A stretch of DNA of 64,000 nucleotides, taken from the NCBI RefSeq assembly GCF_003259185.1, contig NZ_QGMP01000001.1, forward strand, positions 1,736,001 to 1,800,000, in the 5' to 3' direction. A program made the position numbers and the translations under genes. Source of the stretch: Isoalcanivorax indicus (lineage in GTDB: Bacteria; Pseudomonadota; Gammaproteobacteria; Pseudomonadales; Alcanivoracaceae). Positions 17,447 to 28,516 of this stretch are shown piece by piece. The notes beneath the pieces were generated by a model. The model saw only the letters and a program-made list of their open reading frames with translations, made no database searches and was not told the origin of the DNA. Every line of letters begins with the position of its first letter. The first letter of the stretch is position 1.

Positions 17447-18850
17447 TCAGGCGTCGCGGTCGTCGCGGTCAGCGTCGGCCATACCCGACAGTTCATCATC
17501 GTCCTGAGGAGCGTCCAGGGCATCCGGCAGGGCTGGCAGGTCCTTGCGGGCCTTGGCCCCCAGATCGCGCAGTTGGTGGGCCTGGCGCAGCAGATTGCCC
17601 CGCCCTTCAGTAAGGCGTTTATAGCTGGTGTCCCAGGCACTCTGGGCCTGGCCAATGCGGTCCCCCACTTCGCGCAAGGCGCTTTCCAGCAAGGTGATCT
17701 GGTCGCAAATCCGGCCAGCTCGGTCGGCGATGCTGATGGCATGGCGGTTCTGGTACTCGGTGCGCCAGATGTTGTTGATGGTGCGCAAGGTGACCAGCAG
17801 CGTGGTCGGGCTGACCAGCACGATATTCCGTGAATAGGCTTCGTTATACAGCTCCGGCTGGCGCTCGATGGCGCTCAGGAAGGCCGCCTCCACCGGAATG
17901 AACAGCAGCACGAAGTCCAGGGTGCGGACCCCTTCCAGCCCCTCATACTCCTTCTTGTTCAGCCCCTTGATGTGGCTGCGCAGCGACAGGATATGCTGCT
18001 CCAGCGCCTGCTGGCGCTCGGTCTCGTCCTCGCTGCTGGCAAAACGCTCATAGGCCACCAGCGACACCTTGCTGTCGATGATCACATCCTTGTTGTCCGG
18101 CAAATGGATGATCACATCCGGCTGGCGCCGCTCACCCTGCTCGCCGGTCAGAGAGACCTGGGTATCGTACTCGCGCCCCCTGGTCAGGCCGGACTCTTCC
18201 AGAATGCGCTCCAGAATCATCTCGCCCCAGTTGCCCTGCACCTTGGTCTGGCCTTTCAGGGCATTGGTCAGGTTACGCGCATCCTGGTGCATCTGCTGGT
18301 TGAGATCATGCAGGCTGCGAATCTGCTCGCCCAGCGTGGCCTGCAGGCGGGTGTCTTCACTGTGGATGTGATCCACCCGGCGGCGGAAGTCGGACAACTG
18401 CTCACGAAACGGCTTGAGCAGGTCATCCAGACCGGTGCGGTTCTGTTCCTGAAGCTGTTTGCTGCGATGCTCGAAAATCTTCGCGGACAACTGCTCGAAT
18501 TCCTGGCGCAACTGCTCGCGGCTGTTCTCCAGCCAGGCCAGCTTTTCCTGCTGGCCCTGCTGGCGCTCTTCAAGGCGTGCCTGTTCAGCGCGCAAGCGGG
18601 CGTTCTGTTCGCGGCTCTCCTGCAGCTCACGCGTCAGGGCGGCACTCTGCTGCTGCAACGCCTGAATCTGTTCGCGGGCGGCCTGCAGCGCAGCATCGCG
18701 GCTGGCCAGGTCGCTACGCAACGCGTTATCGGCGGTGCGCGCCTGCTCCCGTTCGGCTGCGACACGCCGCTGCATGAACAGCAGCCCCGTCAACAGCCCG
18801 GCGGCGCCAGCCAGCAAGGCGACCAGGATCGGCATCAGCAACGGGCTCAT
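17447..18850 (-). CDS. rmuC: DNA recombination protein RmuC
   Basis: A 467-residue protein with one N-terminal membrane helix (LMPILVALLAGAAGLLTGLLFM), a long coiled coil (residues ~30-170, Glu/Gln/Arg rich) and the RmuC nuclease-like core: GNWGEMILERILEESGL, DVIIHLPDNKDVIIDSKVSL and LDFVLLFIPVEAAF. RmuC limits DNA inversion between short inverted repeats in E. coli and is predicted to have a restriction endonuclease-like fold; the D..IDSK motif fits. The ATG overlaps the tatD stop by four bases, so it is the last gene of the fab-to-tatD run. Confidence 0.93.
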   Translation of the reverse strand: MSPLLMPILVALLAGAAGLLTGLLFMQRRVAAEREQARTADNALRSDLASRDAALQAAREQIQALQQQSAALTRELQESREQNARLRAEQARLEERQQGQQEKLAWLENSREQLRQEFEQLSAKIFEHRSKQLQEQNRTGLDDLLKPFREQLSDFRRRVDHIHSEDTRLQATLGEQIRSLHDLNQQMHQDARNLTNALKGQTKVQGNWGEMILERILEESGLTRGREYDTQVSLTGEQGERRQPDVIIHLPDNKDVIIDSKVSLVAYERFASSEDETERQQALEQHILSLRSHIKGLNKKEYEGLEGVRTLDFVLLFIPVEAAFLSAIERQPELYNEAYSRNIVLVSPTTLLVTLRTINNIWRTEYQNRHAISIADRAGRICDQITLLESALREVGDRIGQAQSAWDTSYKRLTEGRGNLLRQAHQLRDLGAKARKDLPALPDALDAPQDDDELSGMADADRDDRDA

Positions 18851-19674
18851 GCGGGCACCACCGGCTGCGCCTTGCTGAACAGACGGAAAAAGTTGTCCCG
18901 GGTCACCGTGGCCACCGTCCCCGGGGAGACACCTTTCAATGACGCCACCTGAGCGGCCACCTCGGCCACGAAGCGCGGTTCATTGGGCTTGCCCCGGTGC
19001 GGCACCGGCGCCAGCCAGGGCGAGTCCGTTTCGATCAGCAACGATGACAGCGGCAAGGCCCGCACCACATCGCGCAGGGCGTCGGCGCTGGCGAAGGTGG
19101 CTATACCGGAAATGGAAATCATGAAGCCCATGTCGATGGCCGCTTCGGCCATGGCCAGATCCTCGGTAAAGCAGTGCAGCACGCCACGCACCTCGCCGCC
19201 GCCGTGCTCACGCAGCAACGCCAGGGTGTCGGCACGGGCATCACGGGTATGAATGACCAGTGGCAGGCCGGTATCACGGGCGGCCTGGATATGGGTGATG
19301 AAACGCTCATGCTGCCAGCTCGGATCGTCACCGGCATAGAAATAGTCGAGGCCGGTTTCACCAATGGCCACCACCTTGGGATGGCGCGCCTGTTGAACCA
19401 GTTCTTCGCGGGTAGCGGGGCGTGACTTGCGATACAGCGGATGCACGCCAACGGTGGCATAGACCTGTGGCCAGTCCTCGGCCATGGCCAGCACATTCGG
19501 GAAGGTCTCCATGTCCACGCCGATGCACAGCATATGCCCGACCCCGGCGGCTTCGGCAGCGCGCATCACGGCGCCGAAGTCACCCTCATGCGCCTTCAGA
19601 TCCAGGCGATCAAGATGGCAATGGGAATCCACCAGGGGCAACGCGGGTGCCCCGGCAGCGGCAATGTCTGTCAT
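18847..19674 (-). CDS. tatD: TatD-family metal-dependent hydrolase (DNase)
   Basis: A 275-residue TIM-barrel hydrolase with the metal ligands of the family: DSHCHLDRL at the N-terminus, IGETGLDYF, PLVIHTRDA, GVLHCFTE and ETDSPWLAP. TatD enzymes are Mg-dependent 3'-5' deoxyribonucleases implicated in DNA repair, and act in the cytoplasm. It follows pilZ by 30 bp, as in Pseudomonas, and overlaps rmuC by four bases. The paralogue call (YcfH versus TatD) follows from position: the ycfH gene lies in this cluster in E. coli, so YcfH-type is more likely than true TatD. Confidence 0.93.
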   Translation of the reverse strand: MTDIAAAGAPALPLVDSHCHLDRLDLKAHEGDFGAVMRAAEAAGVGHMLCIGVDMETFPNVLAMAEDWPQVYATVGVHPLYRKSRPATREELVQQARHPKVVAIGETGLDYFYAGDDPSWQHERFITHIQAARDTGLPLVIHTRDARADTLALLREHGGGEVRGVLHCFTEDLAMAEAAIDMGFMISISGIATFASADALRDVVRALPLSSLLIETDSPWLAPVPHRGKPNEPRFVAEVAAQVASLKGVSPGTVATVTRDNFFRLFSKAQPVVPA

Positions 19675-19704
19675 GACGAATCCGTTGTCCGGCTGCGACT
19701 GAGC

Positions 19705-20052
19705 CTACATGGTATGTGTCGGGCGGTCTGATTCAAGGGACCCGGCCAGATAATTTTCGATGGTGCGGCGCGCCGTGTCGTCCTGATCGGAGAATTGCAC
19801 GCCGATACCGGCGGCGCGGTTGCCCTGGGCACCCGCCGGGGTAATCCAGACCACCTTGCCCGCGACGGGGATCTTGTCACTCTCTTCCATCAGACTGAGC
19901 AGCAGGAATATCTCCTCGCCCAGCTTGTATTGCTTGCTGGTGGGAATGAACAGACCGCCATGCTTGATGAACGGCATGTATGCGGAATACAGGACGGCCT
20001 TGTCCTTGATGGTCAGCGACAGAATACCACTGCGACCGCCCGGCATTTTCAT
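19705..20052 (-). CDS. pilZ: Type IV pilus assembly protein PilZ
   Basis: A 115-residue PilZ-domain protein that matches Pseudomonas PilZ along its whole length as I remember it (LSIKDKxxLYxAYMPFIKxGGLFIPT, GKVVWITPxGAQGNRAAGIGVQF, and the same PTHTM end). This non-canonical member lacks the RxxxR c-di-GMP motif; in Pseudomonas and Xanthomonas it links PilB and FimX and is needed for type IV pilus assembly. It sits between holB and tatD as in Pseudomonas. MPGG at 20046 is an alternative start. Confidence 0.93.
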   Translation of the reverse strand: MKMPGGRSGILSLTIKDKAVLYSAYMPFIKHGGLFIPTSKQYKLGEEIFLLLSLMEESDKIPVAGKVVWITPAGAQGNRAAGIGVQFSDQDDTARRTIENYLAGSLESDRPTHTM

Positions 20053-20116
20053 AAACTGTTCCCCGACTTGCCTGTTTTCGCTTGTTATAAGCCTAGCATG
20101 GTAGCCGCTGGCCGGC

Positions 20117-21782
<1,666 letters not shown>

Positions 21783-22871
21783 TTAGGGGCTTGCCGGCGG
21801 GCTCGCCGGAGGGCTTGCTGGCGGCGGCGAGGAACGATAATCCTCACGTCGGTTCAACTGATAACGACGTACCGCGGCGTTGTGTTCTTCCAGTGTTGCC
21901 GAAAAGTGGTGTGACCCGTCGCCCCGGGCCACGAAGAACAACGCCTCGGTGCGTCGTGGGTTGACGGCTGCGCGAATGGCCGCGGCGCCCGGCATGGCAA
22001 TCGGTGTCGGCGGCATGCCGCGAATCACGTAGGTGTTGTAAGGCGTCGGCTCGCGCAAGTCTGCGCGACGGATGCGTCCGTCGTATCGCTCCCCCATGCC
22101 GTAGATCACCGTCGGGTCCGTCTGCAAACGCATGCCCAGTTCCAGGCGTCGTACGAAGACACCGGCAATCTTGTCCCGCTCATGCGCCACACCGGTTTCA
22201 CGTTCGACGATGGACGCCATGATGAGCGCATCATAAGGATCGTTGTAGGGCAGATCATCGGCGCGCTCTGCCCAGGCGTCCTCAAGCAGGCGCTGCTGAC
22301 GATTCAATGCCCGGCGCAACAGCGCCAGGTCCGTTTCACCGCGCGTATAGAAATAGGTGTCGGCCGCAAACCAGCCTTCCGGATGCATGTCCGGCAAGCC
22401 CAGCTCCGCCATGATCTCCGCATCACTCAGTGGCAGGGTCAGGGATTCAATGCCCGGCGCCATGCCCAGCTGGGCACGCAGATCGCGGAACGTCGACCCC
22501 TCGATAATCACGAACGGCCGCTGGATCACCTCACCGTTTTCCAGCTTGTCCAGCAGCGACGCCAGGTTCTCACCCGGTTTGACCCGGTACTCGCCGGTAT
22601 GGATACGGCGCGCGGTGTCGTGCGTCAACGCATACAGGCGCACACTCCAGTGGCGCAGACGGGCCTCGTTGGCGTCGCCAAGCAGGCCTTCGCGGTCCAG
22701 TTGCCGGATCACACCATGCAGGGAACCACCACGCGGCACCTCGAGAATATATTCTTCTTCCAGTTGCAGCGGCCGATGCAGATGCCCGGCCAGCCAGGTC
22801 AGACCGAGCGGCACCAGCAGCAACGGCAGAAAGACAAGCAGTACAAAATATTTGATATGTCGTTTTTTCAT
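21783..22871 (-). CDS. mltG: Endolytic peptidoglycan transglycosylase MltG (YceG-like)
   Basis: A 362-residue protein with one membrane anchor (residues ~7-30), a LysM-like segment and the YceG catalytic domain: IMASIVERETGVAHERDKIAGVFVRRL carries the catalytic Glu, followed by GMRLQTDPTVIYGMG and PYNTYVIRGMPPTPI. It cleaves nascent glycan strands in the periplasm and is thought to terminate glycan polymerisation. Unusually, the C-terminus ends in a Pro-Ala-Ser tail made of three PPAS repeats, encoded by 12-bp direct repeats near 21787-21825. ATGA overlap with pabC. Confidence 0.93.
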   Translation of the reverse strand: MKKRHIKYFVLLVFLPLLLVPLGLTWLAGHLHRPLQLEEEYILEVPRGGSLHGVIRQLDREGLLGDANEARLRHWSVRLYALTHDTARRIHTGEYRVKPGENLASLLDKLENGEVIQRPFVIIEGSTFRDLRAQLGMAPGIESLTLPLSDAEIMAELGLPDMHPEGWFAADTYFYTRGETDLALLRRALNRQQRLLEDAWAERADDLPYNDPYDALIMASIVERETGVAHERDKIAGVFVRRLELGMRLQTDPTVIYGMGERYDGRIRRADLREPTPYNTYVIRGMPPTPIAMPGAAAIRAAVNPRRTEALFFVARGDGSHHFSATLEEHNAAVRRYQLNRREDYRSSPPPASPPASPPASP

Positions 22872-23680
22872 TCGAATCGCTGTTCCAGCCGCCCCTGTAT
22901 GCTGCGGGTGATCTCACCCACGGGCCATACCCACTGCGCCAGTTTACGGACCGGCAGGATTCCGGCAACACTGTTGCAGGCAAAAACTTCCGTCGCCGCG
23001 TCGAGTTGTGACAACGGCCTCGCTGTCACCTGGGTGCTCAGCCCCAGCGCAGGCGCCAGGTCCTCAAGAATCAGCCCCCGGGCCACCCCGGCCACACCGC
23101 ACTCGGTAACCGGCGGCGTCCACAGCTCACCGGCCACCACGGCGAACAGGTTCATGCTGGTAAATTCCACCGGGCGCCCCCGGGTGTCGCACATCAGGCC
23201 CTCCTGCCAACCGGCCTGCTGGACCTCGTGGCGCGCCATCACCTGCTCCAGCCGGTTCAGGTGCTTGAGCCCGGCAAACGCCGGTTGCAGCGCCAGACGC
23301 TGCTGGCACAGGCCAGCGACAATACCGTCCGTATAGTCGTGCGGCGAACGCACCGGGCGCGGATGCAGGCTGGCGACCAGTCGCGGCACCATGGCCTCGG
23401 GCCAGGCGTAGCCACGGCCACCACTGCCCCGGGTGAGGATAAGCTTGAGCACCTCCGCTCCGGATTCTGACGCACGCCCCAGGGCACTGACCAGCGCCAT
23501 GTCCAGTTCATCGGCAGAAAGCGGGATGCCCAGACGGGAGGCCCCCGCCAGCAGGCGCGCCCGGTGGCGCGACCACAGGGGGGCCGCACCGGGCGTCAGA
23601 CGCAGGGTCTCGAAGCAACCGTCCCCGTAGGCCAGGCCACGATCATCGGCGGGCAATTGCTGCCAGACCAGCTCCGTCAC
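22868..23680 (-). CDS. pabC: Aminodeoxychorismate lyase
   Basis: A 270-residue class IV PLP enzyme that converts 4-amino-4-deoxychorismate to 4-aminobenzoate for folate synthesis. The PLP lysine is in [25 protein letters not shown] at the N-terminus and [16 protein letters not shown] (phosphate-binding side) fit the family. The start is a GTG whose bases overlap the fabF stop (GTGA), and its own stop overlaps the mltG start, so fabF, pabC and mltG are tightly coupled. The order is that of E. coli and Pseudomonas. Confidence 0.92.
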   Translation of the reverse strand: MTELVWQQLPADDRGLAYGDGCFETLRLTPGAAPLWSRHRARLLAGASRLGIPLSADELDMALVSALGRASESGAEVLKLILTRGSGGRGYAWPEAMVPRLVASLHPRPVRSPHDYTDGIVAGLCQQRLALQPAFAGLKHLNRLEQVMARHEVQQAGWQEGLMCDTRGRPVEFTSMNLFAVVAGELWTPPVTECGVAGVARGLILEDLAPALGLSTQVTARPLSQLDAATEVFACNSVAGILPVRKLAQWVWPVGEITRSIQGRLEQRFE

Positions 23681-24915
23681 AGGCGGCGAAATACCAGCGA
23701 GCCGTTAGTGCCACCAAAACCGAAGGAATTGGACAGCGCCACGTCGATCGGCCGCTGCTGGGCGGTATGCGGCACAAAATCGAGATCGCAGCCGTCGTCC
23801 GGGTTATCCAGATTGATGGTCGGCGGCGCCACCTTGTCGCGGATGGCCAGCAGGGTAAAGATGGCTTCCACAGCACCGGCCGCGCCCAGCAGATGTCCCA
23901 CCATGGACTTGGTGGAGCTCACGGCAAGGCCGCGCGCATGGTCACCAAACACCGTCCGGATCGCATTGGCTTCGGCCAGATCGCCTGCCTTGGTCGAAGT
24001 GCCGTGGGCGTTGATGTAGCCCACCTCTTCCGGATTGATACCTGCATCGCGGAGTGCATTGCGCATCGCCTGCGCCGCACCGGCGCCGTCTTCGGGCGGC
24101 GCCGTCATGTGGAACGCATCACCGCTCATGCCGTAACCGGCCACTTCCGCATAGATATGCGCCCCCCGGGCACGGGCGCGCTCGTACTCTTCCAGCACCA
24201 GAATGCCGGCACCGTCAGCCAGTACGAAGCCATCCCGGTCGCGATCCCAGGGACGGCTTGCCGCCTGCGGATCGTCATTACGGGTCGACAGCGCCCGGGC
24301 CGCAGCGAAGCCACCCAGACCCAGCGCGCAGGAGGCCTTTTCCGCGCCGCCGGCGACCATGACGTCGGCCGTGCCCAGCATGATCTGCTGCGCAGCAAAA
24401 CCGATGCTGTGGGTGCCCGTCGTGCAGGCGGTGACCGTGGCAAAGTTGGGGCCTCGGTAGCCATACATGATGGACAGGTTGCCGGAGATCATATTGATGA
24501 TGCTGCCGGGCACAAAGAAGGGCGATATCTTGCGCGGGCCGCCATCAAGCAGTTTCTGATGATTTTCCTCGATGCCGGTCAGGCCGCCGATACCAGAGCC
24601 GATGGCCACACCGATGCGCTCGGCGTCCGCTTCATCGTCGGTCAGCCCCGCATCGCGAATGGCCTGAATGGCCGCCACCAGCCCGTACTGCACGAAGACA
24701 TCCATCTTGCGTGCGTCCTTGGCCGGCATGTAATCCGCCACCTCGAAGTCCGGCACCAACCCGGCAAAGCGGGTGGAATAGGCGCTGACATCAAAGTGAG
24801 TGATATCACGGATGCCACTCTCCCCCGCCACCAGCCGTTGCCAGGTGCTCGCCACATCGGTCCCCAGCGGGCTGAGCATGCCCACGCCGGTGACGACTAC
24901 TCTGCGTCTTGCCAC
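23677..24915 (-). CDS. fabF: Beta-ketoacyl-ACP synthase II
   Basis: A 412-residue elongation condensing enzyme of type II fatty acid synthesis. The catalytic Cys is in [11 protein letters not shown], with His in [11 protein letters not shown] and His in [19 protein letters not shown] ends the active-site loop. It extends acyl-ACP with malonyl-ACP, and FabF enzymes are important for vaccenate formation and temperature control. The start is GTG with a strong GGAGGTGA site upstream. A hairpin terminator or attenuator lies between acpP and this gene. Confidence 0.95.
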   Translation of the reverse strand: MARRRVVVTGVGMLSPLGTDVASTWQRLVAGESGIRDITHFDVSAYSTRFAGLVPDFEVADYMPAKDARKMDVFVQYGLVAAIQAIRDAGLTDDEADAERIGVAIGSGIGGLTGIEENHQKLLDGGPRKISPFFVPGSIINMISGNLSIMYGYRGPNFATVTACTTGTHSIGFAAQQIMLGTADVMVAGGAEKASCALGLGGFAAARALSTRNDDPQAASRPWDRDRDGFVLADGAGILVLEEYERARARGAHIYAEVAGYGMSGDAFHMTAPPEDGAGAAQAMRNALRDAGINPEEVGYINAHGTSTKAGDLAEANAIRTVFGDHARGLAVSSTKSMVGHLLGAAGAVEAIFTLLAIRDKVAPPTINLDNPDDGCDLDFVPHTAQQRPIDVALSNSFGFGGTNGSLVFRRL

Positions 24916-24934
24916 TGCCTCACCTCCTTCGGAT

Positions 24935-24973
24935 AAAAAAAAGCCGCAAGTCCACTCGTGAACCCGCGGCTTT
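24935..24973 (-). terminator. Hairpin terminator/attenuator between acpP and fabF
   Basis: On the minus strand AAAGCCGC (24966-24973) pairs with GCGGCTTT (24939-24946) and is followed by a run of eight Ts. It lies just downstream of acpP and 20 bp before fabF. It would let acpP be made in excess over fabF. Confidence 0.8.
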
Positions 24974-24994
24974 CTTGATCAGGCCAGAACCGGA

Positions 24995-25228
24995 TCAGGC
25001 GTGTGTCTTGACGTAGTCGATGGCAGCCTGAACAGTGCTGATCTTCTCGGCTTCTTCGTCAGGAATCTCGGTCTCGAATTCCTCTTCGAGCGCCATCACC
25101 AGCTCCACCGTATCCAGTGAGTCTGCGCCCAGGTCTTCTACAAAGGACGCTTCCGGCTTGACGTCTTCCGGTTTCACACCCAACTGCTCCACGATGATCT
25201 TGCTGACGCGTTCTTCAATGCTGCTCAT
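24995..25228 (-). CDS. acpP: Acyl carrier protein
   Basis: A 77-residue acidic four-helix protein with the phosphopantetheine serine in [18 protein letters not shown]. It carries acyl chains for fatty acid synthesis and phospholipid acylation. It has an AGGAGAG ribosome site, its own strong upstream promoter candidate and a hairpin downstream, consistent with the very high ACP level cells need. Position between fabG and fabF is standard. Confidence 0.97.
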   Translation of the reverse strand: MSSIEERVSKIIVEQLGVKPEDVKPEASFVEDLGADSLDTVELVMALEEEFETEIPDEEAEKISTVQAAIDYVKTHA

Positions 25229-25275
25229 GATCCTGACTCTCTCCTGTTAGTGGTGTCCCTGCACCTCAGGCGGGT

Positions 25276-25305
25276 ATTCTAGGGGAACGCCGTTTGCGCA
25301 TGCAA
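25276..25305 (-). promoter_or_regulatory. Candidate acpP promoter
   Basis: On the minus strand TTGCAT (25300-25305), an 18-bp spacer, and TAGAAT (25276-25281) lie about 50 bp upstream of acpP in the 151-bp fabG-acpP gap. Confidence 0.6.
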
Positions 25306-25379
25306 GTTACGATCCCGACCCGCCCTGGCACATGTGTTGCGAATTATTCGCCTTTGATTTCAGTACGTTGAGCGATCAC

Positions 25380-26126
25380 TTACCCTGTAAACATGCCACC
25401 ATTGACATGCAGGGTCGTACCTGTGACATAACCGGCACCGTCTGAAGCCAGCCAAACGACCGCGCTGGCTATCTCATCCGGCTTACCCAGGCGACCCAGC
25501 GGTATCTGGCCCAACAGCGTATCACGTTGTGCCTCTGGCAGGGCATCGGTCATGTCGGTCTGGATGAAGCCCGGCGCCACGCTGTTCACCGTGATGGCGC
25601 GAGAACCCACTTCCCGCGCCAGGGCACGGGTAAAACCCTCTGCCCCACCCTTGGCGGCCGCATAGTTGGCCTGCCCGGCGTTGCCCATGCTGCCGACCAC
25701 CGAGCTGATGGTGATGATCCGTCCCCAGCGCGCCTTGGTCATGCCTTTCAGGCACGCCTTGCTGACCCGGAACAGGGCATTCAGATTGGTGTTGATCACC
25801 GCATCCCACTCGTCTTCCTTCATGCGCAGCATGATGTTGTCGCGGGTGATACCGGCATTGTTCACCAGCACCAGCGGTGCGCCCCAGCGCGCCTGGATCT
25901 GTGCCATGGCCGAGCTGACGGACGCCGTGTCGCTGACATCCATCACCACACCCCCCCCGGCATTGCCCTGAGCGGTCAGTGCCTGGGTGATCCCTTCGGC
26001 ACCGGCTTCCGTGGTGGCAGTACCGACCACGGTAAAACCGGCCTCGACCAGTGCGGCTGCAATGGCCTTGCCGATGCCACGGCTGGCGCCGGTCACCAGC
26101 GCCAGTTTCTGTTCTGTTGTTGTCAT
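25380..26126 (-). CDS. fabG: 3-oxoacyl-ACP reductase
   Basis: A 248-residue short-chain dehydrogenase that reduces 3-ketoacyl-ACP with NADPH. The cofactor motif is TGASRGIG, NNAG follows, and the active site is Ser in SSVVG, with Tyr and Lys in YAAAKGG. The frame is open upstream to 26261, but the ATG at 26126 (MTTTEQKLALVTGASRGIG) gives the normal FabG length and is 23 bp after fabD. Confidence 0.95.
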   Translation of the reverse strand: MTTTEQKLALVTGASRGIGKAIAAALVEAGFTVVGTATTEAGAEGITQALTAQGNAGGGVVMDVSDTASVSSAMAQIQARWGAPLVLVNNAGITRDNIMLRMKEDEWDAVINTNLNALFRVSKACLKGMTKARWGRIITISSVVGSMGNAGQANYAAAKGGAEGFTRALAREVGSRAITVNSVAPGFIQTDMTDALPEAQRDTLLGQIPLGRLGKPDEIASAVVWLASDGAGYVTGTTLHVNGGMFTG

Positions 26127-26149
26127 CGCGTTACTCCCTGATGGGGCAC

Positions 26150-27079
26150 TCAACCGTTCGGGGTTTCTGCGCGCAAGGCGTCCGCGCTTTCCAGCGCCAC
26201 CACATTGAGCCCCCGCTCGATACGTTTTACCAGCCCGGCAAGCACCTTGCCCGGGCCACACTCATAGGCCTGTTCGACCCCTTCAGCGCTCAACCGTTGC
26301 ACGGTTTCCACCCAACGCACCGGCGAATGCAACTGGCGCACCAGGGCATCACGCACGGCGGCGGTGTCCGTTTCCACGGCCACGTCCACGTTATTGATCA
26401 CCGGGATTTCCGGGGTGTGCAGTGCCATGCCCGCCAGCACCTCTGCCAGCCCTTCGGCGGCCGGGCGCATCAGCGCACAGTGGGACGGCACACTGACCGG
26501 CAGCGGCATGGCACGCTTGGCGCCAGCAGCCTTGCAGGCCTCAATGGCACGGGCCACGGCGTCCTTGTCACCCGCAATCACTACCTGGCCGGGCGCATTC
26601 AGGTTGACGGCTTCCACCACCTGACCCGCTGCCGCGTCGGCGCAGGCGGAGCGCACCTGGTCATCGTCAAGCCCGAGTACCGCCGCCATGGCGCCAGTGC
26701 CCGCAGGCACCGCCTGCTGCATCAGCTGGCCGCGCTTCTCCACCAGGCGCACGGCATCGCCCAGGCTGAACACACCGGCGCAGGTCAGCGCGGTATATTC
26801 CCCCAGGCTATGGCCCGCCAGCAGCGCCGGACGATATCCCCCCCGGTGCAGCCACAGGCGCCACAGGGCCACACCAGCGGCGAGCAGCGCAGGCTGGGTC
26901 TTGTCGGTGCTGTTGAGGTCGCTCTCAGGGCCATTCTGGATCAACGCCCACAGGTCATAACCCAGCGCGCCGGAGGCTTCATTGAAGGTGTGCTGTACCA
27001 CGGATTCATCCGCGTAATCCGCCAGCATGCCGACGGACTGGGACCCCTGACCGGGAAACAGAAACGCAGTCTTGCTCAT
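26150..27079 (-). CDS. fabD: Malonyl-CoA:ACP transacylase
   Basis: A 309-residue enzyme that moves malonyl from CoA to ACP. It shows FLFPGQGSQSVGM at the N-terminus, the nucleophile Ser in GHSLGEYTAL, and the catalytic His in SVPSHCALM. The long upstream extension of the frame is not used; ATG at 27079 gives MSKTAFLFPGQGSQ as in E. coli, with an alternative ATG at 27088. Confidence 0.95.
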   Translation of the reverse strand: MSKTAFLFPGQGSQSVGMLADYADESVVQHTFNEASGALGYDLWALIQNGPESDLNSTDKTQPALLAAGVALWRLWLHRGGYRPALLAGHSLGEYTALTCAGVFSLGDAVRLVEKRGQLMQQAVPAGTGAMAAVLGLDDDQVRSACADAAAGQVVEAVNLNAPGQVVIAGDKDAVARAIEACKAAGAKRAMPLPVSVPSHCALMRPAAEGLAEVLAGMALHTPEIPVINNVDVAVETDTAAVRDALVRQLHSPVRWVETVQRLSAEGVEQAYECGPGKVLAGLVKRIERGLNVVALESADALRAETPNG

Positions 27080-27174
27080 GATTGACATCCACTCCCTGCA
27101 CAACTGGGCGGCATTATGCGTGCCCCGGCGCCGGATTGCGCGCCGGGCTTGCAACAAAATCTTATCGCGCCTTC

Positions 27175-28173
27175 CTACAGTGTCTTGCCGATCAGCCCGG
27201 GTACGTTGCGACGTGCTTCCAGCAACGCCACTTCCAGCGCCGCAGTAAAGCCCTCCACACCGGCCCCGCCATGGCTTTTCACCACGACACCATTGAGACC
27301 GACCAGACTGGCGCCGTTGTAGCGCTCCGGATCCAGACGGCCTTTCAGGCCTTTCAATACCGGTAACGCGAGCAGTCCGGACAGCTTCTTCAGCCAGCTG
27401 CGGCCGACTTCCTCGCGGATCATATGGCTGATCATGGACGCCACCCCTTCCATGGTTTTCAGCGCCACATTGCCGACAAAACCATCGCACACCACCACAT
27501 CGGCCTCGCCGGCAAAAATACCGTTGCCTTCTATATAGCCGATGTAATGGAGTTGAGGGTGGGCCTGCAACAGACGCGCGGCCTGCTTGATCTGCTCACT
27601 GCCCTTGATGTCTTCCTCGCCGATATTCAACAGCGCCACACGCGGCTGTTCGACGCCATCCACCGCCCGCACCACGGCCGCGCCCATCAGGGCGAACTGC
27701 AACAGATGCTCGGGTTCGGAATCCACGTTGGCGCCGAGATCCAGCATATGGCAATGCCCGGTGCGCGTGGGAATGGCGGTACAGATAGCAGGACGATCAA
27801 CACCGGGCAACGTTTTCAGCACAAAGCGGCTGACCGCCATCAGGGCGCCGGTATTGCCAGCGCTGACGGCGGCCTGGGCCTGACCGTCACGCACCTGGTT
27901 GATGGCCACACGCATGGAGGAGTCGCGCTTGCCACGCAACGCCACCGTGATCGGGTCTTCCATGGTCACGACTTCGCTGGCCGCCACCAGGGACAGACGG
28001 GGATGATTGTCCAGCCCGGCCTTCTTCAGGGCCGCAGCCAACGTATCCGGCTGCCCCACCATCAGCACGGCTACTTCTTCATGACGACGTAGCAGCTCTG
28101 CCACTGCAGGGACAGTCACCGGTAAACCGGCATCACCGCCCATGGCATCCACCGCCAGGGTCAACTGGGCCAT
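27175..28173 (-). CDS. plsX: Phosphate acyltransferase PlsX
   Basis: A 332-residue enzyme that forms acyl-phosphate from acyl-ACP for phospholipid synthesis. It starts LTLAVDAMGGDAG and shows SAGNTGALM, LDLGANVD, NIGEEDIKGSE and VVCDGFVGNVALKTMEG, all family signatures. It lies between rpmF and fabD as usual. A terminator after rpmF precedes it, so part of the fab operon message may start close to plsX. Confidence 0.95.
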   Translation of the reverse strand: MAQLTLAVDAMGGDAGLPVTVPAVAELLRRHEEVAVLMVGQPDTLAAALKKAGLDNHPRLSLVAASEVVTMEDPITVALRGKRDSSMRVAINQVRDGQAQAAVSAGNTGALMAVSRFVLKTLPGVDRPAICTAIPTRTGHCHMLDLGANVDSEPEHLLQFALMGAAVVRAVDGVEQPRVALLNIGEEDIKGSEQIKQAARLLQAHPQLHYIGYIEGNGIFAGEADVVVCDGFVGNVALKTMEGVASMISHMIREEVGRSWLKKLSGLLALPVLKGLKGRLDPERYNGASLVGLNGVVVKSHGGAGVEGFTAALEVALLEARRNVPGLIGKTL

Positions 28174-28254
28174 GTCACAGCCTCTCTGGTCTGGTTTTCA
28201 AGCCCGCAAAGGATGGAACAGCGGCGCCACATTGGCAAAGAAAAAAATGTGCAC

Positions 28255-28284
28255 AAATAAAAACGGGAGCCGCAGCTCCCGTTT
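28255..28284 (-). terminator. Hairpin terminator downstream of rpmF
   Basis: AAACGGGAGC (28261-28270) and GCTCCCGTTT (28275-28284) form a 10-bp stem with a CGCA loop; on the minus strand it is followed by a T-rich tract. It separates yceD-rpmF from plsX-fab, probably as a partial terminator. Confidence 0.8.
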
Positions 28285-28298
28285 CTTCTTGCCTGGTG

Positions 28299-28490
28299 TT
28301 ACTCGTCTTCGTCGGTATCGACGCTGGCGATCACCTGGCGGCCACGGTAGTAGCCGTCCGGCGAGATGTGGTGACGACGATGTACCTCACCGGTGTTGCT
28401 GTCTTCGGTCAGGGTCGGCGCGCTCAGGGCATCGTGCGAACGACGCATGTCGCGCTTGGAACGGGTTTTACGGTTCTGTTGAACTGCCAT
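28299..28490 (-). CDS. rpmF: 50S ribosomal protein L32
   Basis: A 63-residue basic protein beginning [19 protein letters not shown] and containing the [17 protein letters not shown] core of L32. It has the zinc-free form (no CxxC pair) and a short acidic tail. It follows yceD by 26 bp in the conserved yceD-rpmF-plsX order. Confidence 0.97.
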   Translation of the reverse strand: MAVQQNRKTRSKRDMRRSHDALSAPTLTEDSNTGEVHRRHHISPDGYYRGRQVIASVDTDEDE

Positions 28491-28516
28491 GATCGGCTCC
28501 TGTCATGCAAAGCGTT

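Noticed and set aside
26127-26261. Extended N-terminus of fabG
   Set aside because: The segment overlaps fabD and lacks FabG similarity; ATG at 26126 gives the normal length.
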